The notes beneath the pieces are model-generated. The model was given only the letters and a program-made list of their open reading frames with translations. It was not told where the DNA came from and did no database searches. Shown piece after piece: positions 34,051 through 47,364 of a DNA stretch of 64,000 bases. The position numbers and the translations under genes are program-made. Location: contig CM069435.1 in assembly GCA_035610365.1 (NCBI GenBank), forward strand, positions 86,275,389 to 86,339,388, given 5' to 3'. Every line of letters begins with the position of its first letter. The first letter of the stretch is position 1. The stretch is from Aquatica leii. Taxonomy: Eukaryota > Arthropoda > Insecta > Coleoptera > Lampyridae.

Positions 34051-35407
34051 ATGGCTTTAAGGACTTTTGGTGATAAGCCGATTAGCTTTCAGTTAGAAGA
34101 AAATGGGGAATATTATTGCGTTGGGTCCGAGGTTTGTATGAATCTTACACAATATAACCCTTTTTGAGCGTTATGTGTTAGGTGGGTAACTACTTACGAT
34201 TGTTCCGGGGATCTTTATACAAGAAATACCCTGGCATGTACAGGAGAACTATAACAAACGATGAACGTAAAAAGTTGATGGATTTAGGACTAAGTCAGCA
34301 TATATTAGCAAGTAGCGTTTCATTGTTACGAGCAGCTGAAGTAGAAGATATAATTGATGGCAACGATGATAAGTAAGTATTATTTTTTTTCTTAGGTACA
34401 CTTAGAGAGTTAATCTAACAGGTACAAAGCAGTTTCGGTGCATACCTCTGATCCACCATTACCACGTGAAGGAAAAGCGAAGAAATCTATGCAGTGGGTA
34501 CCATCACTACCTAACTCGAGTCACTTAGATGCTGTTCCACAAGCAACTCCAATCAACCGTAATCGTGTATCTAACAAGAAAGTGCGTACTTTTCCATTTT
34601 GTTTTGACGATACTGATCCACAATCTAACATGGAAAATAGTGTTAAAGGTGAGTTGTTGGTACCGATAAGATTGGATATGGAAATTGAAGGTCAGAAGCT
34701 GCGAGACACCTTTACATGGAATAAGAATGGTTAGTACAGCTTTGCTATGTCGTTTTACTGAAGTTTCATCATTATAGAAAGTATGATAACGCCAGAACAG
34801 TTTGCTGAGGTTCTCTGTGACGATTTGGATTTAAATCCTTTAACTTTTGTACCAGCAATTGCACAGTCAATTCGACAACAATTAGAAGCATTTCCAGCAG
34901 AATCAGCTGGAATTTTAGAAGACGCTTGTGATCAGCGTGTTATAATAAAATTGAACATACATGTAGGGAATACGTCACTTGTAGATCAGGTGGGTGTTAA
35001 GAATGTGAAGGTGTAATTTAATGGTTCTTTTAAGGTTGAGTGGGATATGTCAGAAAAGGAAAATAACCCTGAACAGTTTGCTTTAAAACTTTGTTCAGAA
35101 TTGGGATTAGGTGGGGAGTTTGTCACGGCAATTGCATATTCAATACGTGGGCAATTGTCATGGCATCAAAGGACTTATGCTTTCAGTGAAGCACCCTTGT
35201 CAACGATTGAAGTTTGTTTTGGGATTATACCAGTTTTGTTGCTGTAATAATTCGTTGTAGGTACCTTTTCGTGCTGCTAGCGAATCTGATCAGTGGTCAC
35301 CATTTCTAGAAACGTTGACTGATGCCGAAATGGAAAAGAAGATTCGTGATCAGGACAGGAATACTCGTAGAATACGTCGCTTGGCCAATACCACTCCTGG
35401 ATGGTAA
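34051..35407 (+). CDS. Snr1: SNF5/SMARCB1 core subunit of SWI/SNF (Brahma) remodeller
   Basis: SNF5 binds the nucleosome acidic patch and is a core subunit of BAP/PBAP remodelling complexes. Six exons, 34051-34131, 34182-34372, 34422-34729, 34778-34989, 35035-35211 and 35261-35407, give 371 residues, about the length of Drosophila Snr1. The N-terminal winged-helix part ([20 protein letters not shown]) is followed by the two SNF5 repeats ([35 protein letters not shown] and [40 protein letters not shown]) and the C-terminal basic helix ([20 protein letters not shown]). Conservation with human SMARCB1 is very high. All introns are about 50 bases. The ATG follows closely after the end of gd-like copy 2, so its promoter must fit within about 140 bases. 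Confidence 0.97.
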
Positions 35408-37350
35408 TAGCTTACGTGTAGTAAAAATGTAGATTTCTAGGCTGCATGTAAAGCATTGGTCATGCCTGAGAATGACAGAGGCTGTAGTTGTTTAATGTGA
35501 TGAATTGTGTGCGGTAACATCAAAGGTTTGTTTCAGGAAAGCTGTCCATTGTACATAACCAAAGGTCTAACATCTATGAATCATTTTGTACTATGTTTTT
35601 TATTAGTATTAGGTATTGATGTAAGCATAATAAAAATTTGTTTTAAATTTCAAATTTTTTGTATTGTCTCATTTTATTGTAATGAATTTAAAATAAATAA
35701 AGAAAATAATATATCTAATTAAAGTTAAATTCAATAAAGAGCAAATATTTTTTGCTCTCAAGTTGTAGGTTCGTTGTTTTGAACTATTCAACATTGTCTA
35801 TAGTATTGTTTTTTCTTAATAAATATTCTAATACTATTACAATACAAGTAAACAAACAGTGTTGAAAACAACATTAGCAATATCTGTTTGTTATGATAAA
35901 GTCAAATTTCTTTATCACAACTAATTTGAAAACAGATGTGTTGCAATAAATTATCCGATTATTATTAAATTATAAAACATCTAAATGTGGTTATCAGTCA
36001 TAAAAAAATTGACCTCGCAGCTGCATTCTAAACTGAGTTTTAAAATATTGCTATAATGATTAATGATTTTCTAATATCTTAGGAACAGTTTCATACAAGC
36101 TGAAAATGTTTTATTAAGGCCAAGACAGTTGACAGTTTCAAAATTTGAATCATTGCCACTCTAAAACACCAACAAAAGGAAAAAACGAGTTTTTTTTTAA
36201 AACATCAAAACAAAGTTATTCGAATTTCCATGATTGACTATAAAATGTATTTTTATTTATCTAGCAATTGCTAAATGCACAAATTTTTTTAAATTCTCTT
36301 GCACCGACAAAAATGTTATGAGAAAAATTAAATCTACTGATATTTCACATTGCTATCTATTCCAGATGTTGACTAAGTACAAAAATTTGTTCATTAGTTG
36401 AGTTAGACAAGTTATCAGCTCTTCTCAAAGCAAACATACGACTGTATAAAATAATAATAATAATGTTACACTTTTCTTCAGCACGGCGTCTTTTACACAA
36501 GTCTAAGTGTCAATTTCGCAAGTAACCAGAAATTACCAATAACGTCAATATACATAATTCATATTTTCTTACAGTAACGTTATAACGACTTACGTAAAAT
36601 TAACGTTAGAAAAACATTTATTTTCACGCCGTAACCCCTAATAACGCGATACTGCTGTGCGAATATCTGCAAATAAGATATGAATCAACAACCTTTGCCA
36701 ACACCCAAAGTTAAGGTGGATGTTATTAATGCTTGAATCTTATTTTCTACTAAAAAACCAAGTTAGACGTATCTCGTGCAAGAAAGCAAAACGTTCCTGT
36801 TACTTATTTATTACCACAATAAGCTGGTAGATATCTTAAACATTTATAAACATAAACATTTATAAAACATTTTTTTGGTTTCTCAGAAATAGAAAAATTT
36901 TAAATTAAGTACATGTAAGTCTTATATATTTTTTTACGTCACTTATTTTAGAAGAGGTCTAACAATTACCTAATATGCATTTTGTTTCTGTACAGTTTGT
37001 GGTCTCGAACTCTGATCGTGACAACATCTTTGTTAATGTATAAACGGGTCAGATATAATCTTTCCACATCATACTATCGTCAAAACAAAGAAAAAAATAA
37101 ATCATTCTTTAAGCTTCCATTACTTAATTAATACATTTGCCAACGTGCATCGAATTCGACATATGGTTAACACTACGAAAGAACAAAAATATTTGTCTCG
37201 TCAGGTCAGCTAACTTTTTTCAAATTAAGTTCAACTATTTAGAATGTAAATGTTGCAATGAAAAATATGAATTTTCTGTTCATATAGTGTATATGAAGAA
37301 CGAAGACAGCTACAAATAAATTGCCAAAGCGTATGAATGTTAATTAAAAT
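35408..37350. other. Intergenic, 1.9 kb, no gene seen
   Basis: Downstream of Snr1; AATAAA words at 35693-35699 and 35735-35740 may end its transcript. The remainder is AT-rich with no supported feature. Confidence 0.4.
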
Positions 37351-37357
37351 ACACTAT

Positions 37358-38034
37358 GCAAACCCCAGAGTCTCGCGTGGCGAGTTCAAGTCCTTCTTGG
37401 AAGACGCCGATCCACCCGCAGAAGGCGCCAGGCCCGTAGGACCGCTTTTCGACGACGATTCGGATCTTTCCTTAGAGTCGGGTTTATAGCCCTAAGTAGG
37501 TGGAAAACTCCATCTAAGGCTAAATATTACCACGAGACCGATAGCGAACAAGTACCACAACGTAAAGTTAAAAAGAACTTTGAAGAGTGAGTTCAAGAAT
37601 ACATGAAACGGTTCAGAGGGGAACCTGAGAAACACGAAAGGTTGGAAGCCGAGATACAGCGTTCGAATATATTTGCGAATAGATTGTCTCGACCTGTTGG
37701 GTAGCAGCCGACGTTTAACGTCCGGGAAGCTTGGAAAGACAAAGCGGGCTGCGCGTATCGGAGCGTGTCGTTGGCTCATCCTTTGAGGTGCGTATTCGGT
37801 ATACGGTATAGCGAATCGGAGTCGAAACGACTTCTATCTATTCCCAAACTTTTAATGTGTGAGATCTCCGGCTTGCCCGATTAACGAAGCCGCGAGATCG
37901 GATCTAGAGTGCCAAGTGGGCCATCTTAGGTAAGCAGAACTGGCGCGATTGGATGAACCAAACGTAAAGTTAATGCGCTCAAATTGACGTTCATGGAAAA
38001 ACATGAAAAGGGTTGGTAACTCAGGACATACAAT
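37358..38034 (+). pseudogene. 28S rRNA pseudogene, 5' (D1-D2 side) fragment
   Basis: Blocks of 28S rRNA are readable in order: ctaaggctaaatattaccac, gagaccgatagcgaacaagta, gttcaagaatacatgaaac, then cttttaatgtgtgagatctc, gagtgccaagtgggccatct, ggtaagcagaactggcgcga and gaaaagggttggtaactca. The spacing is shorter than in intact 28S, and many substitutions and deletions are present. This is therefore a single decayed dispersed copy, not a working rDNA unit. No 18S or 5.8S sequence is adjacent. Confidence 0.85.
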
Positions 38035-38989
38035 TTTTGGCATTACACTTCAAACATTACCTATCAAAGCACAAAACTATACCATCAAAATGCGCATGTA
38101 AATTAATCTTTTTAACTACTAATCTAATATAAACAAAGAAAACTTATCACTATCCTGTGGGAAACTGTCGTATTACAATCTTGCAGTACATTTCTACTTA
38201 ATCTCTAATTATCTTTCTTACCTAAAATTACAATATTTGAAAAAAAAATTAATTCTAACCTGCTCGAGTCCCTCTGGCTGTAACTTTCCGGTTTACATTT
38301 TGCAGGTCGAAGCTAGATGCTCCTTTCGGTGTATATCTAGCTTCGCTGCATTTCTTTCAGGCTTGTTCACTTGCATACTAAGCTAACTTACTGGCTAAGT
38401 CAAACGAAAACAAATAAATTCAAATTTAAAATCAAAATAAACAAAGTAAAAGCAAAACAAATTAAAATAAGATTAATTTAATAAATGAAGGTGAATAAAC
38501 AGATTAAGTAATTAAAGTAAAGTAAAAATAAAGTAAGAAAACAAATACAACAAATGAAATAAAATAAAACAAGTAAAGTTGATAAGTAAATGAACATAAG
38601 TAAAACCAAAGGTAAAACATAAGGTAAAAATAAAATAAAACAAAGTAAAAGTAATAATAAAGTAAGAAAACAAACACAACAAAACAAATAAAATAAAATA
38701 AAGTTGATAAGTAAATGAACATAAAATAAAACATCAGGTAAAAAATAAAATAAAATCAAAGTCAATTTTGCGTAACCTAAGATCGCAGCAAAGTTGTCCC
38801 AACGCACTCAACACTTCGTAGGCCGCGTGGCCTTACTGCCGCACTTTGACGTTTGCGTGACGCTACCCGTATTTAGCGTCCGTTTGCGTAACTCTTGTCC
38901 TTTGGTGCCGTTGGACGGTAACTTAGGACATACAATTTTATTCATGTACAATCGTCAGATTGCGGAGCGGCGCTCCGCCTTTAGGCATA
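38035..38989. mobile_element. Insertion splitting the 28S pseudogene (unclassified)
   Basis: About 950 bases separate two 28S pieces that would be contiguous in intact rRNA. The junctions share an 8-base word, tcaggaca (ending near 38026 on the left and 39002 on the right), which may be a target duplication. Internally, 38400-38765 is a low-complexity run of aaataaa/aagta words. A second copy of a junction-like sequence (ttaggacatacaatttta, 38924-38941) suggests more than one event. No reading frame or terminal repeat was identified. Confidence 0.45.
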
Positions 38990-39085
38990 ACACCTTCAGG
39001 ACAGCAGGTCGGTGACTATGGAAGTCGGAATCCGCTAAGAAGTGTGTAACAACTTACCTGCCAAAGTTACCAGTCTTATGCGTCG
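38990..39085 (+). pseudogene. 28S rRNA pseudogene, continuation fragment
   Basis: The run aggacagcaggtcggtgact, atggaagtcggaatccgcta and agtgtgtaacaacttacctg is the 28S segment that directly follows the end of the 37358-38034 fragment in intact rRNA. It shows the same orientation and similar divergence. Confidence 0.8.
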
Positions 39086-39205
39086 TGCCGTTGGCGACAT
39101 GCAAAACACTTGAAACATCTACAAGGTAAGAAATGTAAATATGTCATCAGATTTTCTGTGACATTTTAGATGCCAGAGTTACAACGCTTAATTTTGTTTT
39201 TTCTT

Positions 39206-40618
39206 ATGGGCGCTATATTGGATTTTTACATTTTTAACAGTTTTTTTCTAATGATTTATCACAGGATATAAAGGTCTTTCAAAATTAAAAAAAGGTCATT
39301 CTTGTGCAGAGTGCTCTGGAAACAATTTTGTTAAAAAAATTATGATTCAGTTCAATTTTGATAATTTATGCAAATATTTACTTTAATCAATAAAATGCCG
39401 TTTTCTAGTGAAGTAGAACGGAATATGCTGGAAATTTATTACGCTTTGCATCAAAATGTGCAAATTACTACTGAAACATACCTGCAACGGTATTCAAGAA
39501 AGCAACAGCCAGCTCAAAAACTATTCTTTATCGCATCATAGAAATTTAGGCAAAAATGGTTCGTTTTGTAAACCTAGACAAATACATAGAAGTAAACAAA
39601 ATGAGAATGAAGTATGTCTCTTTCAATAAATACCGTATAAAATAAAGTGTCCCATATCTAAGCCCATCTAATAAGTTTCTTACACGGGAAATTGCAGCGA
39701 TTCTGAACATGTCACATCAAGCGGTGTGGAGAGTCTTCAAGAGACATAAATATCGACCGTTCAAAATTTATATCACTCAAATTCTCTATCCTGGAGATAG
39801 TAATTTGTAGGTTTGTGACGGATCAGTTCGACCAAAACACCTAACTTTCTCAATATCTACAAACTAGAGCAAATTTACAAACTTGGACATTCTTAATGGT
39901 TACAATGAGCATATTTGGTCAATGGAAAATCTTCGTCAACATCAATAACGATGACCACAAATACGTACTAAATGTATGGCTCATACAATTATGAGGAAAA
40001 TTTGACCGCGGGCAGTTATTTGTTATTTTTTTGAAGACTATGTTAATAACAATATTTGTCTAAACCGCCCGCAAAACGTCTGATTGCAGCAGGACGGCGC
40101 GCTGCCACACAACGGTAGAAGAGTAGCTGACCATTTGTTAACGATGTTTCCGCAATAAGTTATTTCGAAAAACGGAGAGGTACGTTGTCCAGTGATGTCA
40201 CCGGATCTTATACCGTTAGACTATTTTTGATGGGGAACGATAAAACATTAGATTTACAAAACTGTACCTGCCGATATTGATGAGTTCCATAGAAACATCA
40301 ATAGCACTCTAAGAAATAAAATTAGAAGAGGGAACATTTCACAAACAATACGGAACTTGCATAAGTCTGTGGTATTGCCCATTTGTTTAATGTCTTCTTA
40401 ATTTTGTTGTTGTTTCTAAAATTATGTTTAATTGCAACTAAGAATAAATTTCTGGGTTATCCTGTTGCTCTTAATTTAAAACTTAATGGTCAACTGTGCA
40501 GAAATGTGAGCGATTCCAAAGCACTTAAAATGTAAGACAATATCATATTGTGTGCTACATCATCGTAATTAGAAAAAAAATTGTATTAAAAGGTGTAAAA
40601 ATCCAATATGGCGCCCAT
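39206..40618 (+). mobile_element. Mariner-like transposon with broken transposase
   Basis: Inverted ends (atgggcgctatattggattt at 39206 and the complement with one change at 40618) bound about 1.4 kb. The interior carries plus-strand remnants of a mariner-type transposase from about 39394: an N-terminal helix-turn-helix stretch (SSEVERNMLEIYYALHQNV), LTREIAAILNMSHQAVWRVF, then QDGALPHNGRRVADHLLTMF and VMSPDLIPLDYF, which hold the catalytic-core motifs. Several stop codons and frame changes interrupt it, so it is not autonomous. The flank is TA on the left and TC on the right, compatible with a mutated TA duplication. Confidence 0.82.
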
Positions 40619-42770
40619 CACGTAAATTGATGACAGATATACATTTTTTGCAAGAAAGTACCTTAAAAACGTCTAGCTTTTTGATTTTCGCTAAAAAAAT
40701 AAAAACGAATATCAGGTTTTTCAATTTTTTTATCATAATAATTAAACCACGAAAAATGACAGATCAGATTTTTTTTCAAATTATTGATCAACCTAAAAAT
40801 GCGCAATTTTGGTCTAATTTATTCTAATTCTAAGTCTAATTTTACCGTTATTGTATCTCTTATAATAAGTAAGATACCCATGCTTGAGGTCGAAAAACTG
40901 GTACCTTGTATAAATAATAAAAAATATCTTCAGAATACATTATGGTAGTCCAATCAAAAAACAAAAATACAGTAAAGTAGGTATCAAAACAAATAAAATA
41001 AATAAAAAACAAAATCTTGTTACCATTTAATCTAAACAAAAATATGAAAACAAATATTATTGTTGAGTACGTAATAAGCGAGCGCAATAAGAGGCCGTTA
41101 TAAATTGTTCCCTCTTATAACGCCCCGGTTGTTATGTATATTAGGGGATTAAATAATATGTATCTAATGCCTTAATCTATATGTTTACGTATCTCGTATT
41201 CTAGGCAATATGAGCAATACTCTTTGATATGAGTAAATTATAACTAAGTGAAAATCTAGGAAACAATCTTATGTATTGTATACAAGAAAGTCAAATATAA
41301 ATTAGTTTCAATTTATAAATTTAATAAAGCAATTCTATTTGCCTTTTCTTGTTTGTCATAATTTTAGTTCTGAGAAAAGTCAATTATCAGATTAGCTTTA
41401 AAATTGGAATCTGGAATTTTATTTAATACTAATTGAATTTTTTTCTGTTCTGTTTATATACAAGTCTTGACGGTACCTTATGTGTTCTAAAAAATAAAAA
41501 TGTCATAATTATAAAGTTAGAATGACGATTTCAAACACTATCTCCATACAGTAATATTTTTAACTTTGAATGATTAAGAAACAATGAAAAGTAATCATCA
41601 TATGACAGCAACTCGTGATACCATATCATTAAAAAGCGCGTGTTCGACAAATCTTTACGTTTACAAGTTTTTCGACACATCGTAATTAGAAATTATGAAT
41701 GTTATGATATCTGTGACGTTTGTTTATGTCGTGTATAAAAATGATAAGAAAGCTTTTGACCTTTGATGATTCACTTCAGCTGACGAACCAGTTACAAAAG
41801 AGCGAGAAAATCAATTGTACACTAAGCGATTAATAATAATTTATTGCTTTATTTGTACAAATATTTTTGTTTTGTGTATTATGTAACTGTCGATAAATCA
41901 TTATTTATAGTTTTTGAAAGTTGTCGGAAATGCAAAAGCGAGTGAAAACAACTAACTGTAGAATTGGTGTTATCTAAGATGAAAGTTCAAGTTCGGAGAA
42001 GTATTTTTCAATTGAAATCCATATTACGGTTTACTAACTTTGGTAAATTTCGTATTTTACAAAATTAAACTGATTAACATCGTTCTATTTGTATATTTAT
42101 AAAAACCCGAATTTGTTGTTTATTTTTGTCCAAAATCACATATTGAATTAAAAATTTAAAAGAAGCTATATTTTGCAGTACCATCTTTATCGATATATAT
42201 ATCACTTATCGTCTTTATCGGTACCTACATTCTTTATAATTTTGAAAGCATAACTGTTTTTGTCAGTATATTCTAAAGAGTGACATGACGATATTTTTAT
42301 GGGTAGATTACATTAGACGGTATTACACCAGTATTTATTTTAATTTATTTGTCTTTATTCAAGAATCAATGATGAAATTTCATTAAAAAAATTAACGATT
42401 TTGAAATAAAACTAATGCCTTAAATGCTAAATAACGCCCCAAATTTGTATTACGTTCATATGGTATTATTCTTCGTTATTGAAAAATAATTTTAAAAGTA
42501 TTTTCATAAATTTATTTTCATTTTTATATTTTACAAGTACAAGCCATAAGCCATACAAGTATTTCTTCATTGAGGTACATAACATAATTATAAACAGAAA
42601 TAAAAATATTTAAAACAATAAAAATACTCGTTTATATATCACAAGACGAAACTGATCGACAAATAAAAACAAAACAATATTATTATTTTAATAATGCAAC
42701 ATGTCACCTTTTAAAGATTAATATCCAGGTATTAGGTATTGTTATTAATATTTTAGCTAAGTGAATTGAG
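40619..42770. other. Intergenic, 2.1 kb, no gene seen
   Basis: AT-rich sequence. A small inverted word pair (cgttataa ... ttataacg, 41094-41121) is the only structure noted. Short open frames lack any family character. Confidence 0.4.
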
Positions 42771-42771
42771 C

Positions 42772-45060
42772 TTTCCGTGCTTCAATTTTTGTAAATTGTT
42801 TAATTAAATCTTCGGTGTCTAATTCTTTTAGCTGGTCCGTTTCTATTGAAATGATAGCAAGATTACTTAGCCGGTTTTGTCCCATATAGTCGATCTTAAA
42901 TAATTTTTTATTATTTTGTGTTTTGAAAAAGATCGTTCTGCGGTAGCAACAGAAACTGGCATTGCTAATAAAATACGAAGTATTATGCTCGTATTAAGAA
43001 AAGAATCCACTTATAAGTTTTTAATTGTTATATGATTTAAAATTTCTTCTGGACACGTAATAACTTTTACATCAAAATTTTTTAAATATTGCAATTCTTT
43101 AACAAGTTCCACGACAGTTATGTCTCGTTCATTGCGAGTTTTGCCGTTTAATAAATTTTCAACTTTTTGACATAATTCTAATTCTTCGTTTTCAGAATAA
43201 TTATTAAATTTATTAATATTCCATAAAAACGCAAAATTATTAGAGTAAGAAGAAAGTAATTAGAATCTCTCATTTACTGATTACATCTAGAGCATTAAAA
43301 AAACAATCAACTTTGAACTTTAAAGTTTCGTCGTAAATCGGCTCATGGTCACATTTATAATCAAAATGTTTTTTTTCGCGGTCTTAGACCTCTTTGTTTT
43401 TTGAATTTAGGTTCTATGTCTAAGCTGGATGCTATTTCTTTAGCATCAATAAATAGATCATTAAAACCTTTATCGGAGCGATAATCTTTAAAAAAATTAT
43501 TCAAATTATTTAAATGATTACAACACTGAGAAACATCAAAGTTTGGTTTTTGAATAATTTTACTAACAATGTTAACTTTACTTAAAATATACCACAATAT
43601 AAGAATGCAAATGAACTCAAAATTTTGCAATTTGTTGGCCAACGATGCAGCCAAATTTTTTACGTTATTTTCAAAGTTTCCTTCGCTTATTTCAAACAGA
43701 GCATCATAAACCTCCCCAAGTTGATATCTTAAAAGAGTTATTGCATCTATTCTACTAAACCATCGAGTATCCGATAAAGGTTTTAAAGTTAAATTTGTTA
43801 CATTAGATAAATTAGATTTTAGAATTGACCAGTTTAGTAAAAGCTGAAAAAAATACAAACAGTTCTTGAACTAAAGAAAAAAAATTGATGCTTAAAGTAT
43901 TCGATTTTACGGCATTATTGACGACTAAATTTAGGGTATGATTGAACAAACAATTGAAGAACAAAGAAAGCTCGCGGATTGAAATCCAAATTTTTTTTGT
44001 AGACCATTATGCCTACCAATATGGAATAATATTTTGCCTTTTTAGTTAGTTCTAAAACTTTGGGTTTGATATTTTCACCGATTAAGTGGATTACTTCATT
44101 TTGTACTTTATCCCCGAGTTAGTTTTTGTGATCTTTTATTTGAGAGCGTTTTGTATGTTCTGACATAATCGGATCGAATTTGGAAATCATTTCTATGCAT
44201 TTTAAAAAGTTACCATTGTTTTTCTCAAACAACTTATTACTACTTCCACAAAAAGCTAAATTTTGCTGACCTAAAAACTGAATCACGTAGAAAATTCTTT
44301 CTATAACAGCTTGCCAGTATTTAGTTTCTCTGTTTATTACATTTTGAATTTCAAAATCAATTATTTCATTTTCATTAAAACGGTTAGAAAGATCTAGCAA
44401 CTTTAGAACATTTTAAATATGTAACTTGCTCTTTTCATGAATGTTTAAATGTTCACTTAAATGCTGCTGATCATTGTAACCAGATTCATTACTAAGGCGA
44501 ACAGATTTCAAATCGCTCTCATTAATAAAAAAATTTGCAACAGAAGCAGTAAAGTTTCGGAATACAAGAACCATAAACGCTCAATTTTTTCTTTGTTCGG
44601 TAAAATTCTAAAGAAGTAACTATTCGAAAACTTACGTCCCGACTCCGAACTGTATCTCTCGAATAAATATCCTTTTTGTTTTGATAATGAGCAGGGCCAC
44701 AATCTACTAATTCTTGAATATTATTAGGACGTAATTTCTTTGGCCATAGTGCAGCATCTTTTGAAAGTTGATTTATATTTTCCGTTCTGGCAATTTTTGA
44801 AGGTGTTGATTTCTCATTATCAGCGGAATTTGAAGATGTTGATGGATCGCTTTCTAAAAGATCAGTTTCTTGTTTGCTGCTGTTTCAAGTACAGGTTCAG
44901 AATATTGGGATTCAGCTGTATTATTGTTGTTATTACTACTACTATGGCAAAGTAGACTCGGATTTGAAAAATAATGCGTAATTCTGACATGGCTTTCCAG
45001 TTCTTTCTCTCTTTTTCTTTTATTCAGCAAATTTTGGTATCCAGACAATTTCTTTTTTTT
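42772..45060 (-). pseudogene. hAT-superfamily (ZMYM/DUF4371-like) transposase, frameshifted
   Basis: On the minus strand the order is that of ZMYM1-like hAT proteins. First comes an N-terminal segment (LVDCGPAHYQNKKDIYSRD) with the nearby Cys-rich box, then a DUF4371-like region around 44.1-44.4 kb, the RNase-H-like core (LSDTRWFSRIDAITLL) at about 43.75 kb, and the C-terminal hAT dimerisation box (PVSVATAERSFSKHKIIKNY at about 42.9 kb, then NLAIISIE). Frameshifts and stop codons occur near 44.6, 44.4, 43.3 and 42.9 kb, so no full-length protein is possible. Terminal repeats were not found. Confidence 0.8.
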
Positions 45061-47364
45061 TTATTACATCCTGTATACTGTAAAGAAATTAATACGTAAG
45101 TAAACAAACTGACAAATCATTTATGAAAAATGGAAATGTTTCGACGTCTCAAATTCAAACTCGAAAGTATTTTCTCAATATTACTTATTTCAGGTTGTTT
45201 CAAAATTTATAAATTTTTTTAATATAAATTAGTGCTTGTTGTATCTCACACGATACACATTTATAAAAATGAAAGAAAATGTAAAACTTACAACTTTATT
45301 CTAACTAAAGGGTGCTTTCGCCATTACAACAAAACGATAGACAAAAATTATATTTACAACGGTCTTTTTACCGGTGTCTCCTACATCTAAATATTTTTAG
45401 TTGTGTCTCCGCTTACGCGCAGACATTACAGTGCTCATCAATTATTCTGTTTGAATTTACTTCAATTAACAATGATGTTTATATAATCAAATATAAAAAA
45501 AAATTGAGATACAAGTTTTTAGCTTTTAATGTTTTAATAAATCTTAAATAAAATATAAATTTTAGATGAACTCATCTTAATTCACAACACAAAACACATC
45601 ACTATAAAGTCTGTAAAACTATAAAAAAATAAAGTTTCAAAAGCAGATATCTTTTTACCCCATGCACCTTTTCACTTCGCTAAGTTAATTATCGATCGGG
45701 CATCAGAAAACTAATTTAATAAAATCGCGATCGATGCAACGCTTAAATATATACAGATTCGTACATTGCAAGCTCAGACAGGAAAAAAACGCTTGTTTGC
45801 TCGTTGGCTCGTTGCAAGCCAAATTTCCAGCTCAAACATGAATAAAAGCAGATTTGTTTGAGTTTATACAATTCATGTTATCATCTTACGTATTATGTAT
45901 TCCATCGAATGAATGCTGTTATTGCGTACTCTCATTTGGAAAATATATTACTTTCGAAAAGTAATTCGGTTCCTTTGTCTCAAAGATTAAAAATAAACAA
46001 ATACAAAACATTTTTTAATAGCTAGCAATTCCTTACTGGTTTTTTACCATTATAAATTTTGTTTGACAATGTTGTTTGTTGCTTTATCTTTTTTTTTACT
46101 TTTGAGTTTTGATGCTTTTCGGCGCGGCCTGTTTGCAGTAAAAACCTTTAAGAAAACCGTACTGGTATCGATACGAGAATGATACAAAAAACGACGTCAT
46201 TAGAGACAAGGAATTGATAACTCGGCTTAACGAATATAGAAATACAAGGCTATACTTCACGAAAAAATTTAAGAATGGTAGAAAGTTGGGTGAGAAGTAG
46301 AACGGAATGAAAATATTACCAACTGAAAACCTAAATGCCAGATGGCAGATGCCAACTTGCTTTTTATACACTACATAGATATGTGGCAGGAAGAATGTAA
46401 CGCTTGCAATAGTATCAGGAAGCTACCGAGTGCTTTTAATACTAACATATACTACGATAAAAACTGTGCAAGTAAAAAGTACACTCTACAAAGTCATAAA
46501 CAAGTTATACTACCGCTTAATTTGGTTTTTTCAGAAAACTGTCAAGCGCAGATTGAGACAACAAATGCTAAACCGTACTGAACGCATACAGGAAGCGTGC
46601 AATTGATAAGAAAATCGCATTCGTCTTGTTCTTTCCTGTGCTCAATACATGGTGAATTTACTTTTTCTTCTCACCCTCATCTCTTAAAAATTGAAAACGC
46701 ACAAATTCAATTGATTCGGTTTTTAGTTATCTAACTGGTCAGTTACAGAGTTTAAAAGTATGAACGGTTAAAGTCTAGAGAATACCTTCTGTTAAAATTA
46801 ATTAAAAAAAAACCTGATTTGTAACAAATCTATTCGCGAATAGAATGTTAATTAGGTAATTGATCTTTAAAATGTGGAGCTTCAAAAGGGCAAACTGTGC
46901 AATAAAAGTTATAATAAAACGATTTTGTTAACTATAATCAATTTAAAAGTAAGAAAAGAAAATAAGAATAATTCAGAATTATTTGTGACTATCAAAAACT
47001 TTATTGCATCACGTCCAAAATGTGTCATCAAGAAGGTTTTCCAACGTTGATTTTGGGTTATAGCCCAAATTAGTTATATATGTGGAAAATTGACTGGAAA
47101 ATCTAACGGCATAATTAAAATAATTAAAACCGGGTTATGTGTAACGAAGTTACGTTAAAAGTAGTGTAAATGTGTTAGTTTGATTAAGTACCAGATTTCT
47201 GAAAAATATGTGGGTTTTAAAAGGCTAATTTTTTAAAATTATATTAAAGAATTTGAAATTATTAGAAAAGACGGAAAATAAGTTCGTAGGAAGTTATACA
47301 GGGTAGACCAATAATGTGTCAAAATAAAATATCTTTCTTGGTTTGTAAGGTATTAATAGTAGTT
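45061..47364. other. Gene desert, part 1
   Basis: AT-rich sequence with no recognisable gene or repeat end. Small open frames (for example 46096-46371 and 46342-46581) overlap on opposite strands and have no family character. Transposon remnants too old to recognise are likely. Confidence 0.35.

Noticed and set aside
37380-37392. tRNA-like TPsiC word (gagttcaagtcc)
   Set aside because: It lies in the 28S pseudogene, and no cloverleaf can be drawn around it.
46096-46581. Opposed small frames in the gene desert
   Set aside because: No domain or splice support; chance frames in AT-rich DNA.
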